In this document: positions 56,712 through 64,000 of the stretch, one piece after another
How the letters are laid out: each line of letters begins with the position of its first letter
How positions within the stretch are numbered: the stretch's first letter is position 1
Source of the DNA: an uncultured Faecalibacterium sp.
Lineage (GTDB): Bacteria; Bacillota; Clostridia; Oscillospirales; Ruminococcaceae
Length of the DNA stretch: 64,000 nt
Assembly: GCA_937880095.1 (NCBI GenBank)
Contig: CALFLK010000001.1
Coordinates: 1-64,000, forward strand
Direction of reading: 5' to 3'
Program-made: the position numbers and the translations under genes
The notes under the pieces: generated by a model
What the model was told of the DNA's origin: nothing
What the model saw: only the letters and a program-made list of their open reading frames with translations
The model's database searches: none

Positions 56712-56739
56712 AGTTTAAAGCACTTCTGCTCTCTGTCAA
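56712..56739 (-). promoter_or_regulatory. Promoter of the molybdate operon
   Basis: TTGACA (minus strand, 56734-56739) and TAAACT (56712-56717) with 16 bases between. Confidence 0.55.
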
Positions 56740-56885
56740 CATTTCGCAAAGCAATTTTGGGCTAAGACGAATTGATTTGTGTATTTGGGTACAGCGTATC
56801 TGGTGTTTCTATATTATTTGCGCATTCAAAAGCAAATGTCGATTACAAGCCCGGCTACCACTACAAACAAATGAAGATAAACTAA

Positions 56886-56926
56886 AAGGACTTGCCACCT
56901 GTATTACACAGTCAGCAAGTCCTCGG
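56886..56926 (-). terminator. Terminator of the kdp operon
   Basis: GGACTTGC and GCAAGTCC arms with a longer loop, followed by TTTTAGTTT on the minus strand, 40 bases past kdpE. Confidence 0.8.
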
Positions 56927-56965
56927 CAGCATCTTGAACCAGATTGATTCAAATATCGTCTACTC

Positions 56966-57661
56966 TTATACACGAATCATGCGATAGCCTACCCCTACAT
57001 GGGTTTGAATATACTTTGGAGCATCTGGGGCGATTTCCAGTTTCTTACGCAATGTGACCATAAACACCCGCAAAGATGACACATCATTGACCCAGCATCG
57101 CCCCCAAACGTGCTGTGTAATATAAGTATGCGTCAGTACCCTTCCCACGTTTTTGGAAAGTAAACATAGCAGCTTATACTCGATTGGTGTCAAATGCAAT
57201 TCCTCGCTGCCCAGCCATGCGCATCCCGCGGAATAATCTATCTTCAATTCACCATTCGTAAACACAGAAGATGCTTCGTATTCACTGGGCATCGTGCTGA
57301 GACGCCGCTGCGTGACTCTCAGACGCGCCAAAAGTTCCTCCACAGAGAAAGGCTTTGTCAGATAGTCGTCTGCTCCGGCATCTAAGGCTTCAATTTTATC
57401 GGTATCTTCACTGCGCGCGCTGATTACAATAATTGGCATACTGGACCAGCTGCGGATATTACGGAGTACTTCCAAACCATCCATATCCGGCAGTCCCAGA
57501 TCCAGCAAGACAATATCCGGATTATGAGAAACCGCCTGTAGAATAGCCGACTGTCCATTTTGCGCCGTCAAAAAATGATAATCGTGGGTACGAAGCGTGG
57601 TTGTCATCAAGTTTTTAATGGATGAATCATCCTCCACAACCAAGATGGTCAATTTATTCAT
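56966..57661 (-). CDS. kdpE: Response regulator KdpE
   Basis: A 231-residue OmpR-type regulator: receiver domain with phospho-acceptor Asp54 (VLLDLGLPDMDG), Thr/Lys switch residues (ISARSED, TKPF), and a C-terminal winged helix (LTPIEYKLLCLLSKN). It activates kdpFABC. The start overlaps the end of kdpD by eight bases. Confidence 0.96.
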   Translation of the reverse strand: MNKLTILVVEDDSSIKNLMTTTLRTHDYHFLTAQNGQSAILQAVSHNPDIVLLDLGLPDMDGLEVLRNIRSWSSMPIIVISARSEDTDKIEALDAGADDYLTKPFSVEELLARLRVTQRRLSTMPSEYEASSVFTNGELKIDYSAGCAWLGSEELHLTPIEYKLLCLLSKNVGRVLTHTYITQHVWGRCWVNDVSSLRVFMVTLRKKLEIAPDAPKYIQTHVGVGYRMIRV

Positions 57662-60344
57662 AAAGCGTTACCTCCTCGATTGGTAAAGTAAAGGTAAAGA
57701 TTGCGCCGTGTGGGTAATGGTCGGCTACCGAGATGATTCCACCATGGGCAGTAACAATCGACTTACAGAGAGAAAGTCCAAGACCCAAACTGCGGCGACT
57801 GTCCGCAATTTTATTTGCGCCACTGTAAAACATATCGAAAACCTTGGATTTCATATCATCCGGAATGCCAGCGCCATTATCAGACACCGAAATTACCGCC
57901 TTATCCCCTTTTGGCTCTGTGTAAATTTCAATATTGCTTCCTGCAGGTGTGTACTTTATGGCATTATCCACCAGATTGATGATAACCTGAACAATGAGCT
58001 TTGCATCCATTTTTGCCAGCAGAAATTCATCCTTATGGTGAACCGAAATATGATAATCCACGCTTTTCCGGTTGATGTGCTGCAATGCCTCCTCGATCAC
58101 ATCGGACACAAGCTCCGAACTAAAATGTAAGTTCAGATGATTTTCTTCCAAACGTGATACGGACAGCAGATTTTCTACCAGATTGATCAGCCACATAGAA
58201 TCATCATAAATATCCGTGAATAGCTGATGTTTCGTTTCGTCATCCATCTGATCGCCGTTGGAAAGAAAATTGATGGCATTGCCGGAAATAGAGGTCAGCG
58301 GTGTTCGCAAGTCGTGGGAAATTGCCCGCAGCAGATTGGCGCGAAGCTGCTCTTTTTGTGCCAGAATGGCAGCTTCTTCCTTTTCTCGGGCATTTTGTTC
58401 ATTTTCCAGCGCCAACGCGCACTCACCCAGAATTGACAATGTCATGCTCTTTTCCGGGCTGTCCAGAGGCTCTTTCTTTACGGAAATACCAACCACACCA
58501 TATACCTTTTGGTTGATTCGTATTGCAAGATACAGGCATTTTGCATTGGAAAGTGTTTGCGTTGTAGCGCCTGCGTGCTTGTTGTTTTTCAAGACCCAAA
58601 GAGCAACTGCTCGCTCATTTTCCGACAAATAGCTTTTGTCATGTTCTTCATCGGGATCCACATAAAATATTTGGGCAGCCTCCAGTTTTCCATTCTGTAC
58701 CGGATAAATCAAGATATCTCTTTGCAGCAATCGATTCAGATGCTGCGCAGTAGAACAAATAATTTCATTGCGGTCCTTTGCCTGTTGGAGCGATTGATTC
58801 ACGTCAAAGAGAATTTTGTTCCGATAGGCAGCCAAAGCGGCTTGTCTGGCGTGCTCTTTGAGTTGGACCGCCAAAGAGCTTGTTAGCAATGCCGCCAGAA
58901 ACATGATGAAGAACGTAACCGGATAGCCTTTGTCATATGCTTGCAGGCTTAAACGCGGGTCTGTAAACAGGAAATTAAAGACCAGCACACTGACGACCGA
59001 GGAACAAAGACTGTAGATTCGATTTTGTGTCACTACAGATGTGACCAGTACTCCCAGAACGTAAACTGTGATAATGTTGGCTTCTTCAAATCCTACATAG
59101 TCGAAAACACCGCCGATACAGCTGGCAATAAACAAAATCAAAACTGATTTCAGAAAATCTTCGGCAGAGAATTTACTCATTTTTGCGCTGCGCGCATGGT
59201 ATGGCGCACTGGACAAGGAATCCGGGATGATATAAATATCCAGATAGGGCGCATCCGCAATCAGTTTTTCTGTGAGGGTTTGCTTTCCTAACAATCGTCC
59301 CTTTCCGGCCGCGCTGCGCCCCACAACAATTTTAGATACACCGGAAAGGCGGGCAAATTCTGCAATCTGGAACGGAACATCAGATCCATATACTGTTTCG
59401 ATTTTTGCTCCCAGCTGCTCAGCAAGGCGTAGATTGCTGCGCAGACGCTGTAGATTCTCCTTACTCATAGAGGGAAAATCCGGCGTTTCGACAAACAATG
59501 CGGTAAAGGCACCTTTGAATGCCTGCGCCATACGAGCAGCCGTTCGGATAATTTTCGCATTGGATGGCGACGAGGACAAACACACCAAAATATGTTCTTC
59601 CGTGTGGTATTCTTCGCTTTGCATCCCGGCGGATTCACTTCTGCTGTTCACACGATCTGCACAGCGTCGCAATGCAATTTCCCGCAGGGCAGTCAGATTT
59701 GGTATGGTAAAAAAGTTTGCCATTGCCCTCTGGGCTTGCTGCTGTCGATAGACTTTTCCGCTTTGCAGACGCTCGATCAGCTCCTGCGGCTCGATATCCA
59801 CAATTTCCACCTGATCTGCATGGTCAAATACTGAGTCCAGAATCCGTTCCCGCACGGCAATTCCGGTAATGGACGCTACGGTATCGTTCAGGCTCTCGAT
59901 ATGCTGTACATTAAGGGTTGTATAAACATTGATGCCCGCTTTCAAAAGTTCTTCCACATCCTGATAGCGTTTTTCGTGTCGACTCCCCGGGGCATTGGTA
60001 TGTGCCAGTTCATCCACCAAAATCAGTTCCGGCTTCTGGCGCAGCGCCGCATCCAGGTCAAATTCTCGCAGCAGAACATCTCCATGCTGCACTGTTCGGG
60101 TTGGCAGACATTCCAAGCCTTTCATAAGTTCCATGGTTTCCGGACGGGTATGCGGTTCAATATATCCGGCAACCACATGGATTCCCTGCGTTTGTGCGGT
60201 GTGTGCTGCCTCCAGCATCGCATATGTTTTGCCAACGCCGGCCGCATAACCAAAGAATATTTTCAGTGTTCCCCGGGAATGTGTTGTTTCACCTGATCTG
60301 ATTTGTCTGAGAATTCGTTCCGGGTCGCGGTCTTTGATTGCCAC
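57654..60344 (-). CDS. kdpD: Sensor kinase KdpD
   Basis: An 896-residue sensor of potassium limitation or osmotic stress. N-terminal KdpD domain with Walker A GYAAGVGKT (32-40) and Walker B LVDELAHTN; a universal-stress-type domain (about 245-370) that binds cyclic di-AMP in Staphylococcus aureus; four membrane segments (about 390-490); GAF-like domain; HisKA with His about 677 (SHDLRTPLT); and HATPase_c (NLVDNAIKYT, DNGAGIP, LGLGLSLCKSI). I start at GTG 60344, AGGAGG seven bases upstream, rather than the longer 60422. Confidence 0.95.
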   Translation of the reverse strand: MAIKDRDPERILRQIRSGETTHSRGTLKIFFGYAAGVGKTYAMLEAAHTAQTQGIHVVAGYIEPHTRPETMELMKGLECLPTRTVQHGDVLLREFDLDAALRQKPELILVDELAHTNAPGSRHEKRYQDVEELLKAGINVYTTLNVQHIESLNDTVASITGIAVRERILDSVFDHADQVEIVDIEPQELIERLQSGKVYRQQQAQRAMANFFTIPNLTALREIALRRCADRVNSRSESAGMQSEEYHTEEHILVCLSSSPSNAKIIRTAARMAQAFKGAFTALFVETPDFPSMSKENLQRLRSNLRLAEQLGAKIETVYGSDVPFQIAEFARLSGVSKIVVGRSAAGKGRLLGKQTLTEKLIADAPYLDIYIIPDSLSSAPYHARSAKMSKFSAEDFLKSVLILFIASCIGGVFDYVGFEEANIITVYVLGVLVTSVVTQNRIYSLCSSVVSVLVFNFLFTDPRLSLQAYDKGYPVTFFIMFLAALLTSSLAVQLKEHARQAALAAYRNKILFDVNQSLQQAKDRNEIICSTAQHLNRLLQRDILIYPVQNGKLEAAQIFYVDPDEEHDKSYLSENERAVALWVLKNNKHAGATTQTLSNAKCLYLAIRINQKVYGVVGISVKKEPLDSPEKSMTLSILGECALALENEQNAREKEEAAILAQKEQLRANLLRAISHDLRTPLTSISGNAINFLSNGDQMDDETKHQLFTDIYDDSMWLINLVENLLSVSRLEENHLNLHFSSELVSDVIEEALQHINRKSVDYHISVHHKDEFLLAKMDAKLIVQVIINLVDNAIKYTPAGSNIEIYTEPKGDKAVISVSDNGAGIPDDMKSKVFDMFYSGANKIADSRRSLGLGLSLCKSIVTAHGGIISVADHYPHGAIFTFTLPIEEVTLYE

Positions 60345-60494
60345 AAGGATTCCTCCTTTTGATTTTCGCGGATTATGATTACAAACCGTGGGCAATGCGT
60401 GTGAAAGAGATTTGTTTTCCACACCTTCCCCATAAAATACTATAAGTCATACCAGATTGATTTCGTATAAATATTGCACAGCAGACATTAAGAA

Positions 60495-60547
60495 ACGCAT
60501 AAAGACTGCGAAAAGGGTTCGCTCCTTCCCGCAATCTTTTTTCTACT
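60495..60547. other. Hairpin between the TPR gene and kdpD
   Basis: AGACTGCGAAAAGG and CCTTCCCGCAATCT pair (with G-U) around a seven-base loop. The U-run is good on the plus strand and weak on the minus; it may reduce readthrough into kdpDE. Confidence 0.45.
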
Positions 60548-60549
60548 AT

Positions 60550-60867
60550 TTAATGGTTGCAATCAGCAAAACAGAATCTGCATTTGGAAACCGACATATC
60601 CAGTCTGGCGTAATCCATCATGTTTTCCTGTGCCGGAAGATACGTCGGGTCTAAATCCAGCGCTGCCCGGAAATGTTTCATAGCACCCGTGTGATCCCTT
60701 TGCTTTTCCATCAAAATTCCCATCAGATTGTGGGGTTCCGGTGCATTGGGATGCTGATACATTGCATAGCAAATATCTTCCATGCATTCTTTGTACGCAT
60801 TCCGACCCAGATATTCTTTGACACGATCACACAGATTTACAAGTTCTGTATTTGTTATGTTTTTCAT
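60550..60867 (-). CDS. TPR-repeat protein inside the kdp operon
   Basis: A 105-residue protein with two to three tetratricopeptide helices (AYKECMEDICYAMYQHPNAPEPHNLMGIL and GAMKHFRAALDLDPTYLPAQENM) and a Cys-rich tail CRFCFADCNH. It lies 10 bases after kdpC and has AAGGGGGATCGT before ATG. TPR proteins in this position occur in some clostridial kdp operons; the function is unknown. Confidence 0.8.
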   Translation of the reverse strand: MKNITNTELVNLCDRVKEYLGRNAYKECMEDICYAMYQHPNAPEPHNLMGILMEKQRDHTGAMKHFRAALDLDPTYLPAQENMMDYARLDMSVSKCRFCFADCNH

Positions 60868-60877
60868 ACGATCCCCC

Positions 60878-61531
60878 TTACTGTGTAAGTCCCATTGCTT
60901 GTGCAATACCTACATTGACGCCAAGGACATTGACTGTTTCCTCGCCGAAAATACCGAACAGTTTTCCGGTGGTGTTGTCTTCTACAATCTGCTCCAGCAC
61001 TTCCATGGAAAGCCCGGAGGCTTCTGCAATTGCAGGCAGCTGAATGGCGGCAGACTGGGAAGAAATATGAGGGTCCAAACCAGAACCGGACGCCGTCATC
61101 AAATCTGCGGGAATATCCTCCTTCTTAATATCCGGGTTCGCAGCAAGAAATTCTTCCATGTCCTGCTCCACACGCTCTGTCAGCGCCGGGTTCAAAGGAC
61201 CATAGTTGGACGAACCAGATGCAAGGCCTGTAAACTCGCTGCCATCCAGATAAATTTCTTTGCCTTCCGAATCAACGGTATAGGTATTGTAGTGAACAGC
61301 AGAAGGACGCCCCTTCATGAAATAATCTTCCGTAAACTCCTGACCCACATAGGCAGAGCCAACTGCCTTTCCGTCTACCATAACAATGCTGCCGTTCGCC
61401 TGATTGGGGAAAATAATCCCGGAAAGGCCATTCATAAGCAGAGGATACCCCAGACCGCAAATCAACATCAAGACCAGTGTAATCGTCAATGCCGGACGGA
61501 GAGCTTTCAGAAAATTTCTACAGTGTTCCAT
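60878..61531 (-). CDS. kdpC: Potassium-transporting ATPase subunit C
   Basis: A 217-residue subunit with one N-terminal membrane helix (ALTITLVLMLICGLGYPLLM) and a soluble extracytoplasmic domain containing GRPSAVHYNTYTV, SGSGLDPHIS and the VNVLGVN end. It stabilises the KdpFABC complex. ATG follows AGGAGGAAAAAAGGT and is 14 bases from the stop of kdpB. Confidence 0.97.
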   Translation of the reverse strand: MEHCRNFLKALRPALTITLVLMLICGLGYPLLMNGLSGIIFPNQANGSIVMVDGKAVGSAYVGQEFTEDYFMKGRPSAVHYNTYTVDSEGKEIYLDGSEFTGLASGSSNYGPLNPALTERVEQDMEEFLAANPDIKKEDIPADLMTASGSGLDPHISSQSAAIQLPAIAEASGLSMEVLEQIVEDNTTGKLFGIFGEETVNVLGVNVGIAQAMGLTQ

Positions 61532-61545
61532 ACCTTTTTTCCTCC

Positions 61546-63597
61546 TTACAGTCCAATCATGAGAAGCAGCGGACTGATGATAAGGTCAATAATCTTAATG
61601 CCGATAAACGGCGTAACGACACCGCCCAAGCCATAGATCAGCATATTTCTCGCCAGCAGTTTTCCAGAGGACATCGGACGATATTTAACGCCCTTCATAG
61701 CCAGAGGAATCAGAGCCGGAATAATCAGTGCGTTGAAAATCAGTGCGGACAGGATAGCACTGTTGGTAGAAGACAGATGCATAATGTTGAGCACACCCAG
61801 CTGCGGAATTGCCGCCATAAACATAGCCGGAATGATGGCAAAATATTTTGCAATATCATTTGCAATGGAGAACGTGGTAAGAGAACCTCTTGTAATCAGC
61901 AGCTGCTTGCCGATTTCTACCACCTCAAGGATCTTGGTGGGATCGCTGTCCAGGTCTACCATGTTAGCAGCCTCTTTTGCGGCGGTAGTGCCGGAGTTCA
62001 TAGCCAGACCCACATTTGCCTGTGCCAAAGCGGGTGCATCGTTGGTTCCGTCACCGGTCATAGCGACAATTTTGCCGTCTGCCTGTTCTTTCTTAATCAC
62101 GGCGATTTTATCTTCCGGCTTACATTCCGCTACAAAACCGTCCACACCGGCTTCTTCTGCAATGGTTGCAGCCGTCAAAGGGTTATCGCCTGTACACATG
62201 ACCGTTTTAATACCAATGGCGCGCAATCTCTCGAACCGCTCCCGCATACCGGGTTTCACGGTGTCTTTCAGGTAAATCACACCGAGGATCTGATTATTTT
62301 TGCATACGACCAGCGGTGTACCACCCAGCGAAGACACCTTTTCCACATGCTCCTGCAAATCCGCTGGGATTTTGCCGCCCTGCTCCTGTGCATAGCAAAT
62401 AATGGCATCCGATGCACCCTTGCGGATGCGGGTTCCATCAGCCAAATCCAAGCCACTCATACGGGACTGCGCGGTGAACTCGTAGAACTGAGAGTTTACA
62501 GGTTCTTCCGTGGTGTCACCCAGCTTTCGTGCCAAATCCAGCGTGGACTTTCCTTCCGGTGTACTGTCGTGGAAGCAGGTCAGTGCCGCACAGCGAATCA
62601 GCTCTTTTTTGTCTGCCCCCTGCACCGGCAAAAAATCCGCAGCAAGACGATTGCCGAAGGTAATGGTTCCGGTTTTATCCAGAATCATAGTGTCCACGTC
62701 ACCACAGGCTTCTACCGCCTTACCGGACATAGCAATGATATTAAACTGTGTCACACGGTCCATGCCTGCAATACCGATAGCAGACAGCAGACCGCCGATG
62801 GTAGTAGGAATCAAGCAAACCATCAAGGCAATCAGTGTAGAGGTGGAAAGCTCCACACCGGTATAAACACCAATCGGGTACAGCGTTACAATCACGATCA
62901 GGAAAATAATGGTAAGAGAAACCAGCAGTGTATTCAGCGCAATTTCATTGGGGGTCTTTTTGCGGGATGCACCCTCAACCATAGCGATCATGCGATCCAG
63001 AAAACTGTTACCGGGATCGGAAGTGATCTCAATTTTCAGCCAGTCGGATACAACCGTTGTGCCACCGGTTACCGAGCAGAAGTCACCGCCATTTTCCCGC
63101 ACAACAGGAGCAGATTCGCCGGTAATGGCAGATTCATCCACAGATGCAATACCTTCAATGACTTCGCCGTCGCCGGGTATAATTTCGCCGGCTTTTACCA
63201 AAACGACGTCACCTTTTTTCAGCTCACTGGAAGAAACGGTACGAAGGTTGCCGTTATCATCCAGAAGATGCGCCTCGGTATCCTTCTGGGTCTTTTTCAT
63301 ACTGGCCGCCTGCGCTTTGCCGCGACCTTCCGCCACAGACTCAGCAAAATTAGCAAATAGTACCGTCACAAACAAAATGACGGAAACGATAATATTGTAA
63401 ATCCGCAGGCCTTCGTTGTTTCCTCCGAAAAGATTCGGGAAGAACGACAAAAGCAAGGTAATAAAGAATCCAATTTCTACCACGAACATGACGGGATTTT
63501 TCATCATGTATCGAGGGTTCAGCTTTTGAAAGCTGCCTTTCAGAGCCTCCCGGAAAATTTCCGGGGTAATACTCTGCTTTTTAGAACGTTTACTCAT
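61546..63597 (-). CDS. kdpB: Potassium-transporting P-type ATPase subunit B
   Basis: A 683-residue catalytic subunit. Asp307 in DKTGTITFG is phosphorylated (same number as in E. coli KdpB); TGES, GTNDAPAL and the VCLIPTTIGGLL membrane motif are present. It powers high-affinity K+ import. ATG follows GAGGAGGATTCTCGT and lies 13 bases after the kdpA stop. Confidence 0.98.
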   Translation of the reverse strand: MSKRSKKQSITPEIFREALKGSFQKLNPRYMMKNPVMFVVEIGFFITLLLSFFPNLFGGNNEGLRIYNIIVSVILFVTVLFANFAESVAEGRGKAQAASMKKTQKDTEAHLLDDNGNLRTVSSSELKKGDVVLVKAGEIIPGDGEVIEGIASVDESAITGESAPVVRENGGDFCSVTGGTTVVSDWLKIEITSDPGNSFLDRMIAMVEGASRKKTPNEIALNTLLVSLTIIFLIVIVTLYPIGVYTGVELSTSTLIALMVCLIPTTIGGLLSAIGIAGMDRVTQFNIIAMSGKAVEACGDVDTMILDKTGTITFGNRLAADFLPVQGADKKELIRCAALTCFHDSTPEGKSTLDLARKLGDTTEEPVNSQFYEFTAQSRMSGLDLADGTRIRKGASDAIICYAQEQGGKIPADLQEHVEKVSSLGGTPLVVCKNNQILGVIYLKDTVKPGMRERFERLRAIGIKTVMCTGDNPLTAATIAEEAGVDGFVAECKPEDKIAVIKKEQADGKIVAMTGDGTNDAPALAQANVGLAMNSGTTAAKEAANMVDLDSDPTKILEVVEIGKQLLITRGSLTTFSIANDIAKYFAIIPAMFMAAIPQLGVLNIMHLSSTNSAILSALIFNALIIPALIPLAMKGVKYRPMSSGKLLARNMLIYGLGGVVTPFIGIKIIDLIISPLLLMIGL

Positions 63598-63610
63598 ACG
63601 AGAATCCTCC

Positions 63611-64000
63611 TCAACCCCAAAGCGTCAAATGCTCTGCAATGGGTCCCAGTGCCAGCGCCGGGAAAAATGTCAATGCAGCAAAGATGTAAACAACAAATAC
63701 CAGAATCACCGCAAAGCTTACTGTGCTCGTCTGGAGCGTACCGGCAGATTCATTGACATATCTCTTTTTCATCAGCGAACCTACAATCGCCAGCTGAATT
63801 ACAATAGACAGATACCGCCCAAAGAACATGGCAAGACCGGTAGTGATATTCCAAAACAGCGTATTATCCGCAAGACCTTCAAAACCAGAACCATTATTGG
63901 CAGCAGAAGACGCGAATTCATAAAGTACTTGGCTGAGACCATGGAATCCTTCGTTGGTGATTCCAGCCTGACCGGCAGTCGTACCGATTGCAAGCGCAGA
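63611..64000 (-). CDS. kdpA: Potassium-transporting ATPase subunit A, cut by window end
   Basis: The last 130 codons of KdpA. Two of the K+-selectivity-loop regions are visible: TNEGFHGLSQVLYEFASSAANNGSGFEG. The C-terminal helices (LSIVIQLAIVGSLM, FAVILVFVVYIFAALTFF) follow. The gene continues beyond position 64000; a small kdpF gene may lie further upstream. Confidence 0.95.
   Translation of the reverse strand, partial: SALAIGTTAGQAGITNEGFHGLSQVLYEFASSAANNGSGFEGLADNTLFWNITTGLAMFFGRYLSIVIQLAIVGSLMKKRYVNESAGTLQTSTVSFAVILVFVVYIFAALTFFPALALGPIAEHLTLWG

Overview
The window reads as chromosome of a Gram-positive gut anaerobe of the class Clostridia (Oscillospiraceae- or Lachnospiraceae-like; genus not resolved). 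Reasons: strong AGGAGG ribosome sites, a T-box leader, sortase-anchored proteins, PadR/DUF2812 and BTAD-type regulators, a selective purine/molybdenum module, and surface enzymes that act on host glycans. Base composition looks even (mid-to-high 40s % GC by eye). I see no rRNA, tRNA, CRISPR array, insertion sequence or phage.

Layout. 0-6 kb: GH2 beta-galactosidase in an operon with an APC-family permease, with a divergent AraC regulator. 6.3-10.3 kb: a BusR-like GntR/RCK_C regulator leading an OpuC-type ABC operon (osmolyte or ergothioneine-like solute). 10.4-15 kb: a 1503-residue surface GH89 alpha-N-acetylglucosaminidase. 15-20.5 kb: small lipoprotein, a tiny membrane protein plus an amber-interrupted secreted protein, a PfkB sugar kinase, a PadR/DUF2812 pair and a TIGR04076 protein. 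20.6-24.7 kb: methionine T-box, metY, metA and a sodium:amino-acid symporter. 25-26.9 kb: frameshifted asnB. 27.3-38.3 kb: BTAD regulator and a sortase-assembled pilus operon (coiled-coil protein, signal peptidase, tip adhesin, backbone pilin, class C sortase, minor pilin, second sortase). 38.6-40.9 kb: an EAL-domain relic and an unknown gene. 41.2-46.8 kb: a GH110 alpha-1,3-galactosidase surface protein. 47-56.7 kb: xanthine-dehydrogenase-type molybdenum hydroxylase with its cofactor cytidylyltransferase, an NCS2 purine permease, a FecBCD/MolABC-type importer, a minimal ModE and an NTPase. 56.9-64 kb: kdpABC-TPR-kdpDE, with kdpA cut by the window end.

How they work together. GH89 (alpha-GlcNAc caps), GH110 (alpha-Gal, blood group B) and GH2 (beta-Gal) form a plausible set for stripping mucin O-glycans, with pili for adhesion. 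BusR/Opu and Kdp are the two classical arms of osmotic and potassium homeostasis. The molybdenum block supplies metal, regulator, cofactor and substrate permease for one hydroxylase.

The most unusual signal is a run of broken genes between 16.5 and 43 kb: in-frame amber codons in two genes, one-base homopolymer changes in asnB, the class C sortase and the tip adhesin, a relic EAL gene, and a perfect 14-bp tandem duplication that uncouples the GH110 catalytic domain from its cell-wall anchor. The genes in 0-16 kb and 43-64 kb are intact. This could be phase variation or decay of the surface locus, or partly sequence error; read-level data would decide.
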